Source of the DNA: Brevibacterium sp. W7.2
GTDB lineage: Bacteria > Actinomycetota > Actinomycetes > Actinomycetales > Brevibacteriaceae
Reading direction: 5' to 3'
Assembly: GCF_018137945.1 (NCBI RefSeq)
Contig: NZ_CP073089.1
Location: 2,728,001-2,792,000, forward strand
DNA: 64,000 nucleotides
A program made the position numbers and the translations under genes. The notes below the pieces were generated by a model. That model did not search any database, was not told the DNA's origin, and worked only from the letters and a program-made list of their open reading frames with translations. Of this stretch, positions 22,105 through 36,558 are shown in pieces (the stretch's first letter is position 1; each line of letters starts with the position of its first letter).

Positions 22105-23126
22105 GAATCGGAATCCTCACCTCCGGCGGCGACAGCCCCGGCCTCAACGCCGTCATCCGCGGCATCGTCCGCAAGGGCATCCGCTCGCACGGTTCGTCGT
22201 TCGTCGGCATCCGCGACGGCTGGCGGGGTCTGCTCGAGGACGACATGTTCGAGATGTCGATGCTCGACGTCCGCGGCCTCTCCGGACGCGGCGGCACGAT
22301 CCTCGGCACTTCCCGCACCCACCCCTACGAGGACGGGGGTCCCGCGCGGATGCGGGAGGTGCTCGCCGCGCACGACATCGACGCGATCGTCGCGATCGGC
22401 GGTGAGGGGACGCTCTCGGGGGCCTCCCGCCTCGTCGAGGAGGAGGGGATCAACATCGTCGGCGTGCCGAAGACGATCGACAACGACCTCGACAACACCG
22501 ACTACACGTTCGGCTTCGACACCGCCCAGTCGATTGCCACCGAGGCGATCGACCGTCTGCGCACCACCGCGGAGTCCCACCACCGGTGCATGGTCATCGA
22601 GGTGATGGGCCGCAACGTCGGCTGGATCGCCCTCCACTCGGGCATGGCCGGCGGGGCGCACGCGATCCTCATGCCGGAGTTCCCCGTGTCGATGGAGCAG
22701 ATCGGGCAGTGGGTGACCTCGGCGCGGGATCGCGGTCGCGCCCCGATCGTCGTCGTCGCCGAGGGCTTCGTGCCCGAGGGCCTCGACGAGCAGATCGCCG
22801 ACCGCGGAGTCGACTCCCGGGGCCGGGCCCGCCTCGGCGGCATCGCCAACTACCTCGCGCCGCTCATCGAGGAGCAGACGGGCATCGAGACCCGCGCGAC
22901 GATCCTCGGTCACCTGCAGCGGGGCGGCTCCCCCACCGCCTACGACCGGGTTCTCTCGACGCGTCTGGGCATGGCCGCGGCCGACCTCGCCCACGGTGAG
23001 CAGTGGGGCAAGATGGCGAGCCTCAAGGGCACCGACATCGTCGCCGTCGAGATGGCCTCGGCCGTCGACAGCCTCAAGACCGTGCCGCTCGACCGGTGGG
23101 AAGAGGCGCAGGTCCTCTTCGGCTGA
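22101..23126 (+). CDS. pfkA: 6-phosphofructokinase
   Basis: 341 residues starting MRIGILTSGGDSPGLNAVIRG at the ATG overlapping the preceding stop (ATGA). Phosphate-binding GGEGT at 100-104 and catalytic PKTIDND at 123-129, MGRNVGWIA and LQRGGSPTAYDR for fructose-6-phosphate. The glycine in GGEGT suits an ATP-dependent enzyme, whereas the lysine in PKTIDND is the residue seen in pyrophosphate-dependent and group-III actinobacterial enzymes; I infer ATP-dependent group III. It commits glucose to glycolysis. Followed by a large repeat array. Confidence 0.93.
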   Translation: MRIGILTSGGDSPGLNAVIRGIVRKGIRSHGSSFVGIRDGWRGLLEDDMFEMSMLDVRGLSGRGGTILGTSRTHPYEDGGPARMREVLAAHDIDAIVAIGGEGTLSGASRLVEEEGINIVGVPKTIDNDLDNTDYTFGFDTAQSIATEAIDRLRTTAESHHRCMVIEVMGRNVGWIALHSGMAGGAHAILMPEFPVSMEQIGQWVTSARDRGRAPIVVVAEGFVPEGLDEQIADRGVDSRGRARLGGIANYLAPLIEEQTGIETRATILGHLQRGGSPTAYDRVLSTRLGMAAADLAHGEQWGKMASLKGTDIVAVEMASAVDSLKTVPLDRWEEAQVLFG

Positions 23127-23150
23127 GAGTCTGCGGTGCAGCTGCGGGCG

Positions 23151-23318
23151 GGAAGCGTGTCCGCGCTGGAAGCGGTTGCGCTGGGCAGAAGTGTTTCTGC
23201 CGGCGAGAAGTTTGCGACACGCACGTTGCGCCTGCGAAAAGTCGTTCTGCCCATCGACTGGTTGCCCGCAGAACGACTTTTGGCCGACAGTCACAATCGG
23301 CACAAGCGTGTCGCGGGC
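23151..23318. repeat. 168-bp direct repeat, copy A
   Basis: First of two copies (second at 23406-23573, offset exactly 255 bp) differing at about 11 of 168 positions by eye. Each copy starts with four units of a 19-bp module (anchor GAAG at 23152, 23169, 23188 and 23207), then has AAAAGTCGTTCTGC and its perfect inverted copy GCAGAACGACTTTT separated by 17 bases, then a constant block ending GTCGCGGGC. It lies downstream of pfkA and is non-coding as far as I can judge. Confidence 0.85.
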
Positions 23319-23328
23319 GAGTGCCCGC
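23313..23328. repeat. GCGGGC hairpin closing repeat copy A
   Basis: GCGGGC-GAGT-GCCCGC, a six-bp stem at the right end of copy A. Copy B ends with the same GTCGCGGGC but is followed by CATGCAG, so this hairpin is absent there. Confidence 0.6.
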
Positions 23329-23330
23329 AA

Positions 23331-23425
23331 GAAGCGCGTACGCCGGCCAGAAGTGTGTCTGCCTGCTGGAAGAGTGTGCGCCGGCTGGAAGTGAGTCAGC
23401 CTGCTGGAAGTGTGTCCGCGCCGGA
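23331..23425. repeat. 19-bp tandem module array between the two repeat copies
   Basis: The anchor GAAG recurs at 23331, 23350, 23369, 23388 and 23407 (steps of exactly 19) and then at 23424 (step 17). The approximate consensus is GAAGYGTGTCYGCCGGCTG. The same module continues into copy B (23443 as AAAG, 23462). Nineteen is not a multiple of three, which argues against a protein repeat. Confidence 0.75.
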
Positions 23426-23573
23426 AGCGGTTGCGCTGGGCAAAAGTGGTTCTGCCGGCGAGAAGTTTGCGACACGCACGCTGTGTCGGCGAAAAGTCAT
23501 TCTGCCCATCGACTGGTTGCATGCAGAACGACTTTTGGCCGACAGTCACAATCGGCACAAGCGTGTCGCGGGC
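23406..23573. repeat. 168-bp direct repeat, copy B
   Basis: Second copy of the element at 23151-23318. Here the inverted pair carries one mismatch (AAAAGTCATTCTGC against GCAGAACGACTTTT), and the spacer ends CATGC instead of CCCGC. The block from GCAGAACGAC to GTCGCGGGC is identical in both copies. It ends seven bases before the pfkA/rpoC terminator hairpin. Confidence 0.85.
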
Positions 23574-23579
23574 ATGCAG

Positions 23580-23612
23580 AAGGGGCACCCACCGAATCGG
23601 TGGGTGCCCCTT
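23580..23612. terminator. Bidirectional terminator between pfkA and rpoC
   Basis: A perfect 15-bp stem AAGGGGCACCCACCG with an AAT loop and its full complement ending CCCCTT. It lies 72 bases after the rpoC stop and at the end of the pfkA-side repeat array. The stem is bounded by AA/TT but there is no long U-tract in either direction. Confidence 0.75.
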
Positions 23613-23683
23613 GCGTGCACTCGGAGGCGGCCGAGTCGCCTCAGCCGATCAGCGGACCGGACTGCGGCAGCTCAAGTGCCGAC

Positions 23684-27556
<3,873 letters not shown>

Positions 27557-27624
27557 GTAAATCCTCTTTCCTGGTGATGAGCTCAGGGCTCATCGAAAAT
27601 CTGTGTCGGTTGAAGTGGAAGTGC

Positions 27625-31104
<3,480 letters not shown>

Positions 31105-31270
31105 TGGGATCCTTCCGAGTGCTTCACCAATTGATACGTCGCTACCCCACTCGCTCACCGGCTGCCGATCCCCGGGTGTGTCGATTTCGACACCGGGCGA
31201 CAACGTGGTTCACTGGAGTGGAACTGACCTGCCCCCCGCTATATGAAGGCACGCCACAGGCACAGCAACG

Positions 31271-31299
31271 CAAATATCAAGCTTATAGCATTCGGTCAA
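31271..31299 (-). promoter_or_regulatory. Putative rpoB promoter
   Basis: On the minus strand TTGACC (31299-31294) and TATTTG (31276-31271) are separated by 17 bases, about 165 bases before the TTG start; a TATAAG also lies inside the spacer. The rest of the 268-bp gap between rpoB and the divergent padR gene holds no gene, and a CCCTCAAGGG palindrome sits just before padR. Confidence 0.5.
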
Positions 31300-31372
31300 G
31301 TCACGCAAGGTCCGTTTCCGAACTCCTTCCCCCACCCGTGACATCGATATCCCTCAAGGGTACATTCGGGTC

Positions 31373-31894
31373 ATGGTGTTCCTCCTTCTCGGACTCCTCC
31401 ACGACGGACCGCGCACCCTCTACGACCTCCACAGGAGGTTCTCCCGCGGAATCTCGCTGTTCTACGCCGCGAGCTTCGGCGGCATCCAGCGGGCCCTCGA
31501 CCGCGCTCGCGACAGCGGTTGGGTCACGGTCGACGACGTCCCCGATTCGGCGCGCGGGCGTCGGCTCTACTCGCTCACGGCCGCCGGGCGGACACGCTGG
31601 CGGGAATGGATGGGCGAACCACCCACCGGGTCGAATCCGGAGCAGACCATGCTCGCGAAGGTCTACCTGCTCGGCCGGCTGCCGGAGACCGAGCGCGCGG
31701 CATGCCTCGGGGAGATCCGCACGCGGCTCGACGCCGATGCGGCGGCGCTGACAGTCCTCGCCGCTGACCTCGATGTCGCCGAGGTGACGGATGCGGCGCG
31801 GGAGAACCATCGCTTCGAAAGGGCCACCCTCGACTACGGACTGCGCTCCCACGCCCTGGCAGTGCAGTGGCTCGACGACCTGGGGCAATCGTGA
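31373..31894 (+). CDS. PadR-family transcriptional regulator
   Basis: 173 residues. The N-terminal winged helix VFLLLGLLHDGPRTLYDLHRRF ... GGIQRALDRARDSGWVTVDDV ... GRRLYSLTAAGRTRWREWM is PadR-like, and the helical C-terminal half (ERAACLGEIRTRLDADAAALTVL) resembles the Vir dimerisation domain. No strong ribosome-binding site precedes the ATG; leaderless translation is possible. It overlaps the next gene by four bases (GTGA), so it probably controls that membrane protein. PadR proteins usually repress their neighbour and respond to small ligands. Confidence 0.82.
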   Translation: MVFLLLGLLHDGPRTLYDLHRRFSRGISLFYAASFGGIQRALDRARDSGWVTVDDVPDSARGRRLYSLTAAGRTRWREWMGEPPTGSNPEQTMLAKVYLLGRLPETERAACLGEIRTRLDADAAALTVLAADLDVAEVTDAARENHRFERATLDYGLRSHALAVQWLDDLGQS

Positions 31895-32268
31895 CCCTCG
31901 CCCTGATCACCGCCCTGGTGCTGCTCGCCGCCCTCGCAGTCCTCCAGATCCTCGGGGCGGCGGGGCTGCCCGTCGGCAGTCTGCTGTGGGGCGGGCGAGA
32001 ACGCGTGCTGCCGACCCGGTTGCGGCTCTCGAGTCTCGCGACTCTCGCCGCCTACGCGGTCTTCGCCGCCCTGCTGCTCAGCCGCACGGGCGTGCTGCCC
32101 GGCCGGGACTCCGCTGTCGTCATCGTTGCGACGTGGGTGCTCGTCGGAGTGCTCGCCCTGAGCACGGTGGCCAACGTGGTCTCCGGCAGCCGGGCCGAAC
32201 GCTCGACGATGGTGCCGACCGGAGCGGTGCTCACTGTGGCCGTCCTCGTCATCGCGCTCGGCCGGTGA
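31891..32268 (+). CDS. Small four-helix membrane protein, PadR-linked
   Basis: 125 residues from a GTG overlapping the padR stop. Four hydrophobic segments at about 2-25, 46-65, 75-97 and 107-124 with short basic loops (RERVLPTRLR, GSRAERST) point to an integral membrane protein. I recognise no family. Tight coupling to a PadR regulator suggests it is the regulated target, perhaps in efflux or envelope homeostasis, but that is inference. Ends 5 bp from the convergent GNAT gene. Confidence 0.7.
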   Translation: MTLALITALVLLAALAVLQILGAAGLPVGSLLWGGRERVLPTRLRLSSLATLAAYAVFAALLLSRTGVLPGRDSAVVIVATWVLVGVLALSTVANVVSGSRAERSTMVPTGAVLTVAVLVIALGR

Positions 32269-32273
32269 CGGCC

Positions 32274-33398
32274 TCACTCCCCCGCCGAGGCGGTCGCCGG
32301 CGGCTCCTTCTTCCACACTCCGGTCCACGCGAAGGTCTCGAAGCCGGCGAGGTCATTGATCGCGAGCATCCAGGCGTTCTCCACGGCATTCCACGTGTAG
32401 ACGCGCTCGACCGGACTCGACCGCAGCAGCTGTCCATGGTTGGCCCGCTTGAGCCTCGCCCCGAGCCCGTGCCCGCGGTGGTCGCGCAGCACGAGGGTCC
32501 CGCCCTGCGAGGCGACGGCGGGGCGGTCGTCGAAGTGGGCCGCCTCGGTGTAGCCTGCGACCTCGTACTCCGGGGACTCCCCGTGGCCGGTGGGGCCGCC
32601 GTCGTGCCGGCCGGGGCGACGCACGGCGAGTGCGGTGTGGATCCGCTCGCCCGCGTCCGCGCGCTGCCGATCGAGTGCACGGACGCGCTCGGCGTCCCAG
32701 AACTCCTCCTCTTCGAGGTCGGCGGCCCCCGGAGTGTCCGTCGACATCGCGCGATGGACGACGGCGAGCGCGTCGAGGTGCTCCTCGGGCACCGGCCCCG
32801 ACCAGGTGAGGATCTCATAGCCGTCGTCGGGTTCGGCGGCGTCATGCTCCGGTGGCCGGAGTCGGGCGATCGCGCACCTCTCGATCTGCCGCAGCGAGTA
32901 TCCATGAGCGCGGGCGAAGGCGACATCGGCCAGGTCCGACGGAAGCGCTCCGGTCCCGGAGGCCGCGGCGACCCGCGCACCCCGAAGATCCGCTGCGACC
33001 ACGGTCGCGGGAACCTCGTTGAAGCTCGTCAGGCGGGTCCGCCCGTCCGCGCGCAGATCCGCCTCGATGACGGCGAGGAGCTCGCCGCCGAGTCCCCGCC
33101 GCCGGTGCTCGGGGTGGACGGAGACATGGATCTCCGCGCCGTTGAGGTTGTCCTTGAGATCGAGGTAGGCGATGCCCTTCGCGACGATCCGCCCGCCGAG
33201 GCGGCCGAGCCAGAACTCGTTCGTCGTGTAGTCGGTCGGCTGGGTCAGTCGCTTCCGCACCTCGGCGGGCAGCGGATTGAAATCCTCACCCATCCCGGAG
33301 TCGGCGTTGATGATCCGGTCGAAGGCGACCACCTCGGCGACGGTCGCGTCGATCCGCTCAGCGGGCAGGGTTCCTGCGAGGATGCGGGTGATCTCCAT
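32274..33398 (-). CDS. Tandem-domain GNAT acetyltransferase
   Basis: 374 residues from the ATG at 33398, with AAGGAG upstream; the longer frame to 33443 lacks support. Two GNAT acetyl-CoA sites are visible: VHPEHRRRGLGGELLAVIEA at about 110-130 and LRDHRGHGLGARLKRANHG at about 300-320, the second followed by YTWNAVENAWMLAINDLAGF. A double-GNAT layout occurs in MshD (mycothiol synthase) but the sequence does not otherwise let me claim that. Substrate unknown; cytoplasmic. Confidence 0.8.
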   Translation of the reverse strand: MEITRILAGTLPAERIDATVAEVVAFDRIINADSGMGEDFNPLPAEVRKRLTQPTDYTTNEFWLGRLGGRIVAKGIAYLDLKDNLNGAEIHVSVHPEHRRRGLGGELLAVIEADLRADGRTRLTSFNEVPATVVAADLRGARVAAASGTGALPSDLADVAFARAHGYSLRQIERCAIARLRPPEHDAAEPDDGYEILTWSGPVPEEHLDALAVVHRAMSTDTPGAADLEEEEFWDAERVRALDRQRADAGERIHTALAVRRPGRHDGGPTGHGESPEYEVAGYTEAAHFDDRPAVASQGGTLVLRDHRGHGLGARLKRANHGQLLRSSPVERVYTWNAVENAWMLAINDLAGFETFAWTGVWKKEPPATASAGE

Positions 33399-33502
33399 CG
33401 ATCTCCTTGTCCGTGGTCGGTGAGCGGGGACGCTGCCCCGCATCAGCGATCCTATTCCACCGCCTCCCGTCCGCGGCGTCCGACCGGTCCTAGACTGTGC
33501 CC

Positions 33503-34429
33503 ATGACGACCATCACCGTGCTCACGTTCGACCCGGCCGCCGTCAACTGCGGGATCATCACCGGCACCGATCGCAGTCTCATCGTCGACGCCGGCCCCGG
33601 CCCCACTGCGGCAGGTGCGCTTGCCGCGCGTGCGGCCGAGATCAGCCGCGAGGCCAACGGCGTCGCCAATCCCATCGACCTCGTCATCACCCACGATCAC
33701 TGGGACCACTACCTCGGTGCGGCGGCCCTCGTCGACGCCGGCATCGACCGGGTCTTCGCCTCCCCCGCGTTCGCCGCGGACCAGGCCGCGAGCACGTGGA
33801 TCGCCCTCGACGCGCTGCGGTCGAATCCCGACACCGCCGCGTTCGCCCGGGAGCTGCCCGAGGATCCCGGCGACCTCCTCGTCGAGGTCACCCCCATCGC
33901 CGAGGCGGGTGAGACGCCCACGACGCTCGACCTCGGCGATGCCCCCGTCGAACTCTCCGTGCTCGGCGGACACTCCACGGCCGACGTCGTCGTCAGCCTC
34001 CCCGAGGCCGGCGTCGTCTTCACCGGCGACCTCATCGAGGAGGGCGCTCCCCCACAGGCCGGCAGCGACGCGTCGCTGAGCCACTGGGTCGAGAGCCTCC
34101 ACGCCCTCCTCGCGTTCCCGCAGGCGACGGTCTTCGTCCCCGGACACGGGGTTCCGGTCGACCGGGCGTTCGTCGAGCGGCAGGTCGCCGACCTCGACGG
34201 CTTCCGGCTCGCGTCGGTGCCGAATCAGAGCCCAGGAGCCGATGAGCCGGCCGAGGGTGCCGATCTGGCGACCGGAGGCTTCGGCGCCGACGATGAGGAC
34301 GCCTGGGATGGGGCCCAGGAGCGTGAGCATGAGCACGGACCCGACGCCGAGGTGACCCTGCCCTCCCGTGCGATGCCCGGTGACCATGACCGCACGATCC
34401 CCAGGGAGACGACGCTCCCCCAGACCTGA
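33503..34429 (+). CDS. Metallo-beta-lactamase-fold hydrolase
   Basis: 308 residues. The zinc motif THDHWDHY (HxHxDH) is at about 72-79; later metal ligands are GGHSTADVV and FTGDLIEEG (Asp) and PGHGVPVD. The fold is intact to about residue 235. The last 70 residues are acidic, Gly/Asp/Glu-rich and low in hydrophobics, probably disordered, which is unusual for the family. The translation could also begin two codons earlier at GTG. Substrate unknown; small-molecule hydrolase of the glyoxalase-II-like class is most likely. Confidence 0.8.
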   Translation: MTTITVLTFDPAAVNCGIITGTDRSLIVDAGPGPTAAGALAARAAEISREANGVANPIDLVITHDHWDHYLGAAALVDAGIDRVFASPAFAADQAASTWIALDALRSNPDTAAFARELPEDPGDLLVEVTPIAEAGETPTTLDLGDAPVELSVLGGHSTADVVVSLPEAGVVFTGDLIEEGAPPQAGSDASLSHWVESLHALLAFPQATVFVPGHGVPVDRAFVERQVADLDGFRLASVPNQSPGADEPAEGADLATGGFGADDEDAWDGAQEREHEHGPDAEVTLPSRAMPGDHDRTIPRETTLPQT

Positions 34430-34459
34430 GCCGCGGCGAGGCGGCGGAGCCACAGCGAT

Positions 34460-34514
34460 TTCCGGACGCAGAGTGTCGATGTTGCTCGCTCGAATCGACA
34501 CTCCGCGTCCGGAA
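34460..34514. repeat. Palindromic element, copy 1 (21-bp arms, 13-base loop)
   Basis: Left arm 34460-34480 begins TTCCGGACGCAGAG and ends TGTCGAT; right arm 34494-34514 is its complement with one mismatch. It lies between the convergent ends of the metallo-hydrolase and the membrane cassette, where it could also terminate transcription. A related element with the same 21/13/21 geometry is at 37900-37954. Confidence 0.8.
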
Positions 34515-34525
34515 CTTCGGGGAAG

Positions 34526-35689
34526 CTAGCCCCCGTCGAGGTCGGGGCGCTCGCGGTGGAGGGCGGTGACGAGATCGCCGCCGATCGCACCGAAGAGCGT
34601 GCGCGCCCACACGCTGTTCCCCTCGACGTAGGGTGTGTCGCCGTCGAAGATCCAGCGGAGTTCGCGGCCGGCGCGCAGGTCGTCACCGCACGCCCGGCAC
34701 ACGGGAACCCGCACGCTCTGCCCGTCGGCGTCGACGCGCGACGTCGTCTGCGCTTCGCCGTGGAGCGGATTGATCGTGCACAGGCTCTGCGGCACGGTCG
34801 ACCTGCGGGCCCCGCGCTTTCTCGGACTGCGACTCGCCTCGGCGATCTCATGTCCGGCCTGCCGGATGAGGACCATCGCACCGGCGAGGTCGAGACGCGT
34901 CGCAGCCTCGTCATCGACGATGCGGCGGGCCATCTGGTAGGCGTCGAGGGCCCGCTCGACCCGGTCGGCGCCAGCTGCATCGAGGTCGGCGGTCTGCAGG
35001 CGGCCGAGCGACTCGGCGAGCTCAGCAGTCTCGCCGCCGATGGAGTCCCGCAGCGAGCTGCGCTGGAGGGAATCGACGCGGTTGAGGAGCCGGGACGGCA
35101 GTGTGAAGGCATGCTCCCGCTCGCGGTCCTGCTTGCGCTCTCGCGCTGACTTCGCCAGCCACACACCGGCGATGACGAGCGCGAGGACGAGGATCGCCGC
35201 GCCGAGGAAGAGCGGCGCGAACGACCCGGATCCGCTGTCGTCGATGACCTCGGTTCCGGGCACGTCCTGCCCGGTGCCCGCCTCGGTGTCGGGGCGCTCC
35301 TGCGGGTCGGCATAGTAGCCGAGGAGGACGTTGAGCTTCGTCGTCGACGGGGTGGAGACGTTCCAGTCGTCGGAGGCGTTGAGGTTCTGGTCCATGACCT
35401 CGAGCTTCTCCCCCGTGTCGGCGAACGTCTCGTCGACGGCGAGATCGTCGGTGCCGTTGATCATCACGTATGCTCCTTCACCGCCGTGGAACACCTTGAT
35501 CTGCTCGAGCAGCTCGCGATCGACGCGGTGGACATCGACGGCGATGACGTAGACGGGGAAGTCGAGTCCGTCGACGGTCGCCTTCGCCTTGTCGATGAGC
35601 GTCGGGTTGAGGGTATCGGCGAGGGCCGGATCGATCCAGAACGGATCGGACTTGAGCGCCTCGGCGATCTGCTGGGGTGGGGTGCTCAT
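34526..35689 (-). CDS. Membrane protein A of three-gene paralogous cassette, with Cys/His site
   Basis: 387 residues. The N-terminal domain (about 10-130; SDPFWIDPALADTL, DFPVYVIAVDV, EGAYVMINGTDD) resembles TPM-like extracytoplasmic domains. One membrane helix at about 158-179 is followed by a basic stretch (KSARERKQDRER), so the C-terminal half should face the cytoplasm and the N-terminal domain the outside, yet there is no signal peptide. The C-terminal half has a helical region and a likely zinc site Cys304-x5-His310 ... Cys331-x2-Cys334. Its start overlaps gene B by four bases. Function unknown. Confidence 0.72.
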   Translation of the reverse strand: MSTPPQQIAEALKSDPFWIDPALADTLNPTLIDKAKATVDGLDFPVYVIAVDVHRVDRELLEQIKVFHGGEGAYVMINGTDDLAVDETFADTGEKLEVMDQNLNASDDWNVSTPSTTKLNVLLGYYADPQERPDTEAGTGQDVPGTEVIDDSGSGSFAPLFLGAAILVLALVIAGVWLAKSARERKQDREREHAFTLPSRLLNRVDSLQRSSLRDSIGGETAELAESLGRLQTADLDAAGADRVERALDAYQMARRIVDDEAATRLDLAGAMVLIRQAGHEIAEASRSPRKRGARRSTVPQSLCTINPLHGEAQTTSRVDADGQSVRVPVCRACGDDLRAGRELRWIFDGDTPYVEGNSVWARTLFGAIGGDLVTALHRERPDLDGG

Positions 35690-36558
35690 CGCCTGCTCCC
35701 TTCTTTGGCTCGCGACCGGTCGCCGTTGCGTTTCGTCGGCCCCGACGACGGACCGCCTTCCCAGCGACGTCGGGTCCAGACGATGAGCGGCACGGCGACG
35801 GCGGCCACTCCCGCGCCGAGGACCAGACCGATGGTCGCTCCGGCGATCGCGGACCCGGGGTGGTAGGCGAGGTCACGGGGGTCCTGCTCGTCCCCGGGGT
35901 CGGCGACGTACTCCGTGTCGGTGTACGGCTCCTCGGGGGTGACGGTCTTGAGCTCGCGCACCCATGCGAGGGCGGCGCCGGAGACGGTCTCGTCGGAGGA
36001 GATGTCCGGCCGGTTCCAGTAGGCCTCCCGATCGATGCCCTTCTCCGCGCTGCCCTCGAGGATGCCGTCGAAGGTGAGCACCGTGCCCGTCTGCGTCGGC
36101 AGCTCACGGCTGATCCTGGCGGCGGCGAGATCGAGGTCACCGTCGGTGGCGTCGAGGTCGGAGGTCGTGAGGAACGCGACGAAGATCGGATCGTCGAGGC
36201 CGTCGACCTCGGAGCGGATCGCCTCGAGGTTCGCATCGGCGACTGACCAAGCCGCGTAGTCGTCGACATAGACGGGATCCTCGGCGAATCCGGACGCGAT
36301 CTGCTGGTAGGGGGTGCGATCGTAGTCGGCGTCGAGACCGCTGGCGATGCGGTCGGAATAGACGGAGTCGACGACGATCTCCCCGCTGTCCTCGACGGCG
36401 ATGCGCTCCTGCTTCGCATCGTCGAAGAGGGAAGCGCTGACGAGTGCGGCGCCGACGGTCACGGCGGCGAAGACGACGATCGCCGCGGCCAGCCGCACGG
36501 TGAGGGGCGTCCGGCCCTTCGTCCGGGAGTGGTTCCGGGGTGCGCTCTTCGACATCAT
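35686..36558 (-). CDS. Membrane protein B of three-gene paralogous cassette
   Basis: 290 residues from the first of two ATGs at 36558 (GGAGG seven bases upstream, four-base overlap with gene C). A signal-anchor helix at 24-43 and a second helix at 238-261 flank an extracytoplasmic domain containing EDPVYVDDYAAWSVADANLE and DDPIFVAFLTTSDLD, clearly parallel to proteins A and C. A short, strongly basic tail follows. Unlike A and C it lacks the cytoplasmic Cys/His domain. Its two-helix layout supports the view that the shared domain is outside the cell. Function unknown. Confidence 0.72.
   Translation of the reverse strand: MMSKSAPRNHSRTKGRTPLTVRLAAAIVVFAAVTVGAALVSASLFDDAKQERIAVEDSGEIVVDSVYSDRIASGLDADYDRTPYQQIASGFAEDPVYVDDYAAWSVADANLEAIRSEVDGLDDPIFVAFLTTSDLDATDGDLDLAAARISRELPTQTGTVLTFDGILEGSAEKGIDREAYWNRPDISSDETVSGAALAWVRELKTVTPEEPYTDTEYVADPGDEQDPRDLAYHPGSAIAGATIGLVLGAGVAAVAVPLIVWTRRRWEGGPSSGPTKRNGDRSRAKEGSRR

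Noticed and set aside
23151..23573. CRISPR array
   Set aside because: Units are 19 bp, contiguous and degenerate, with no unique spacers of regular length and no cas genes nearby.
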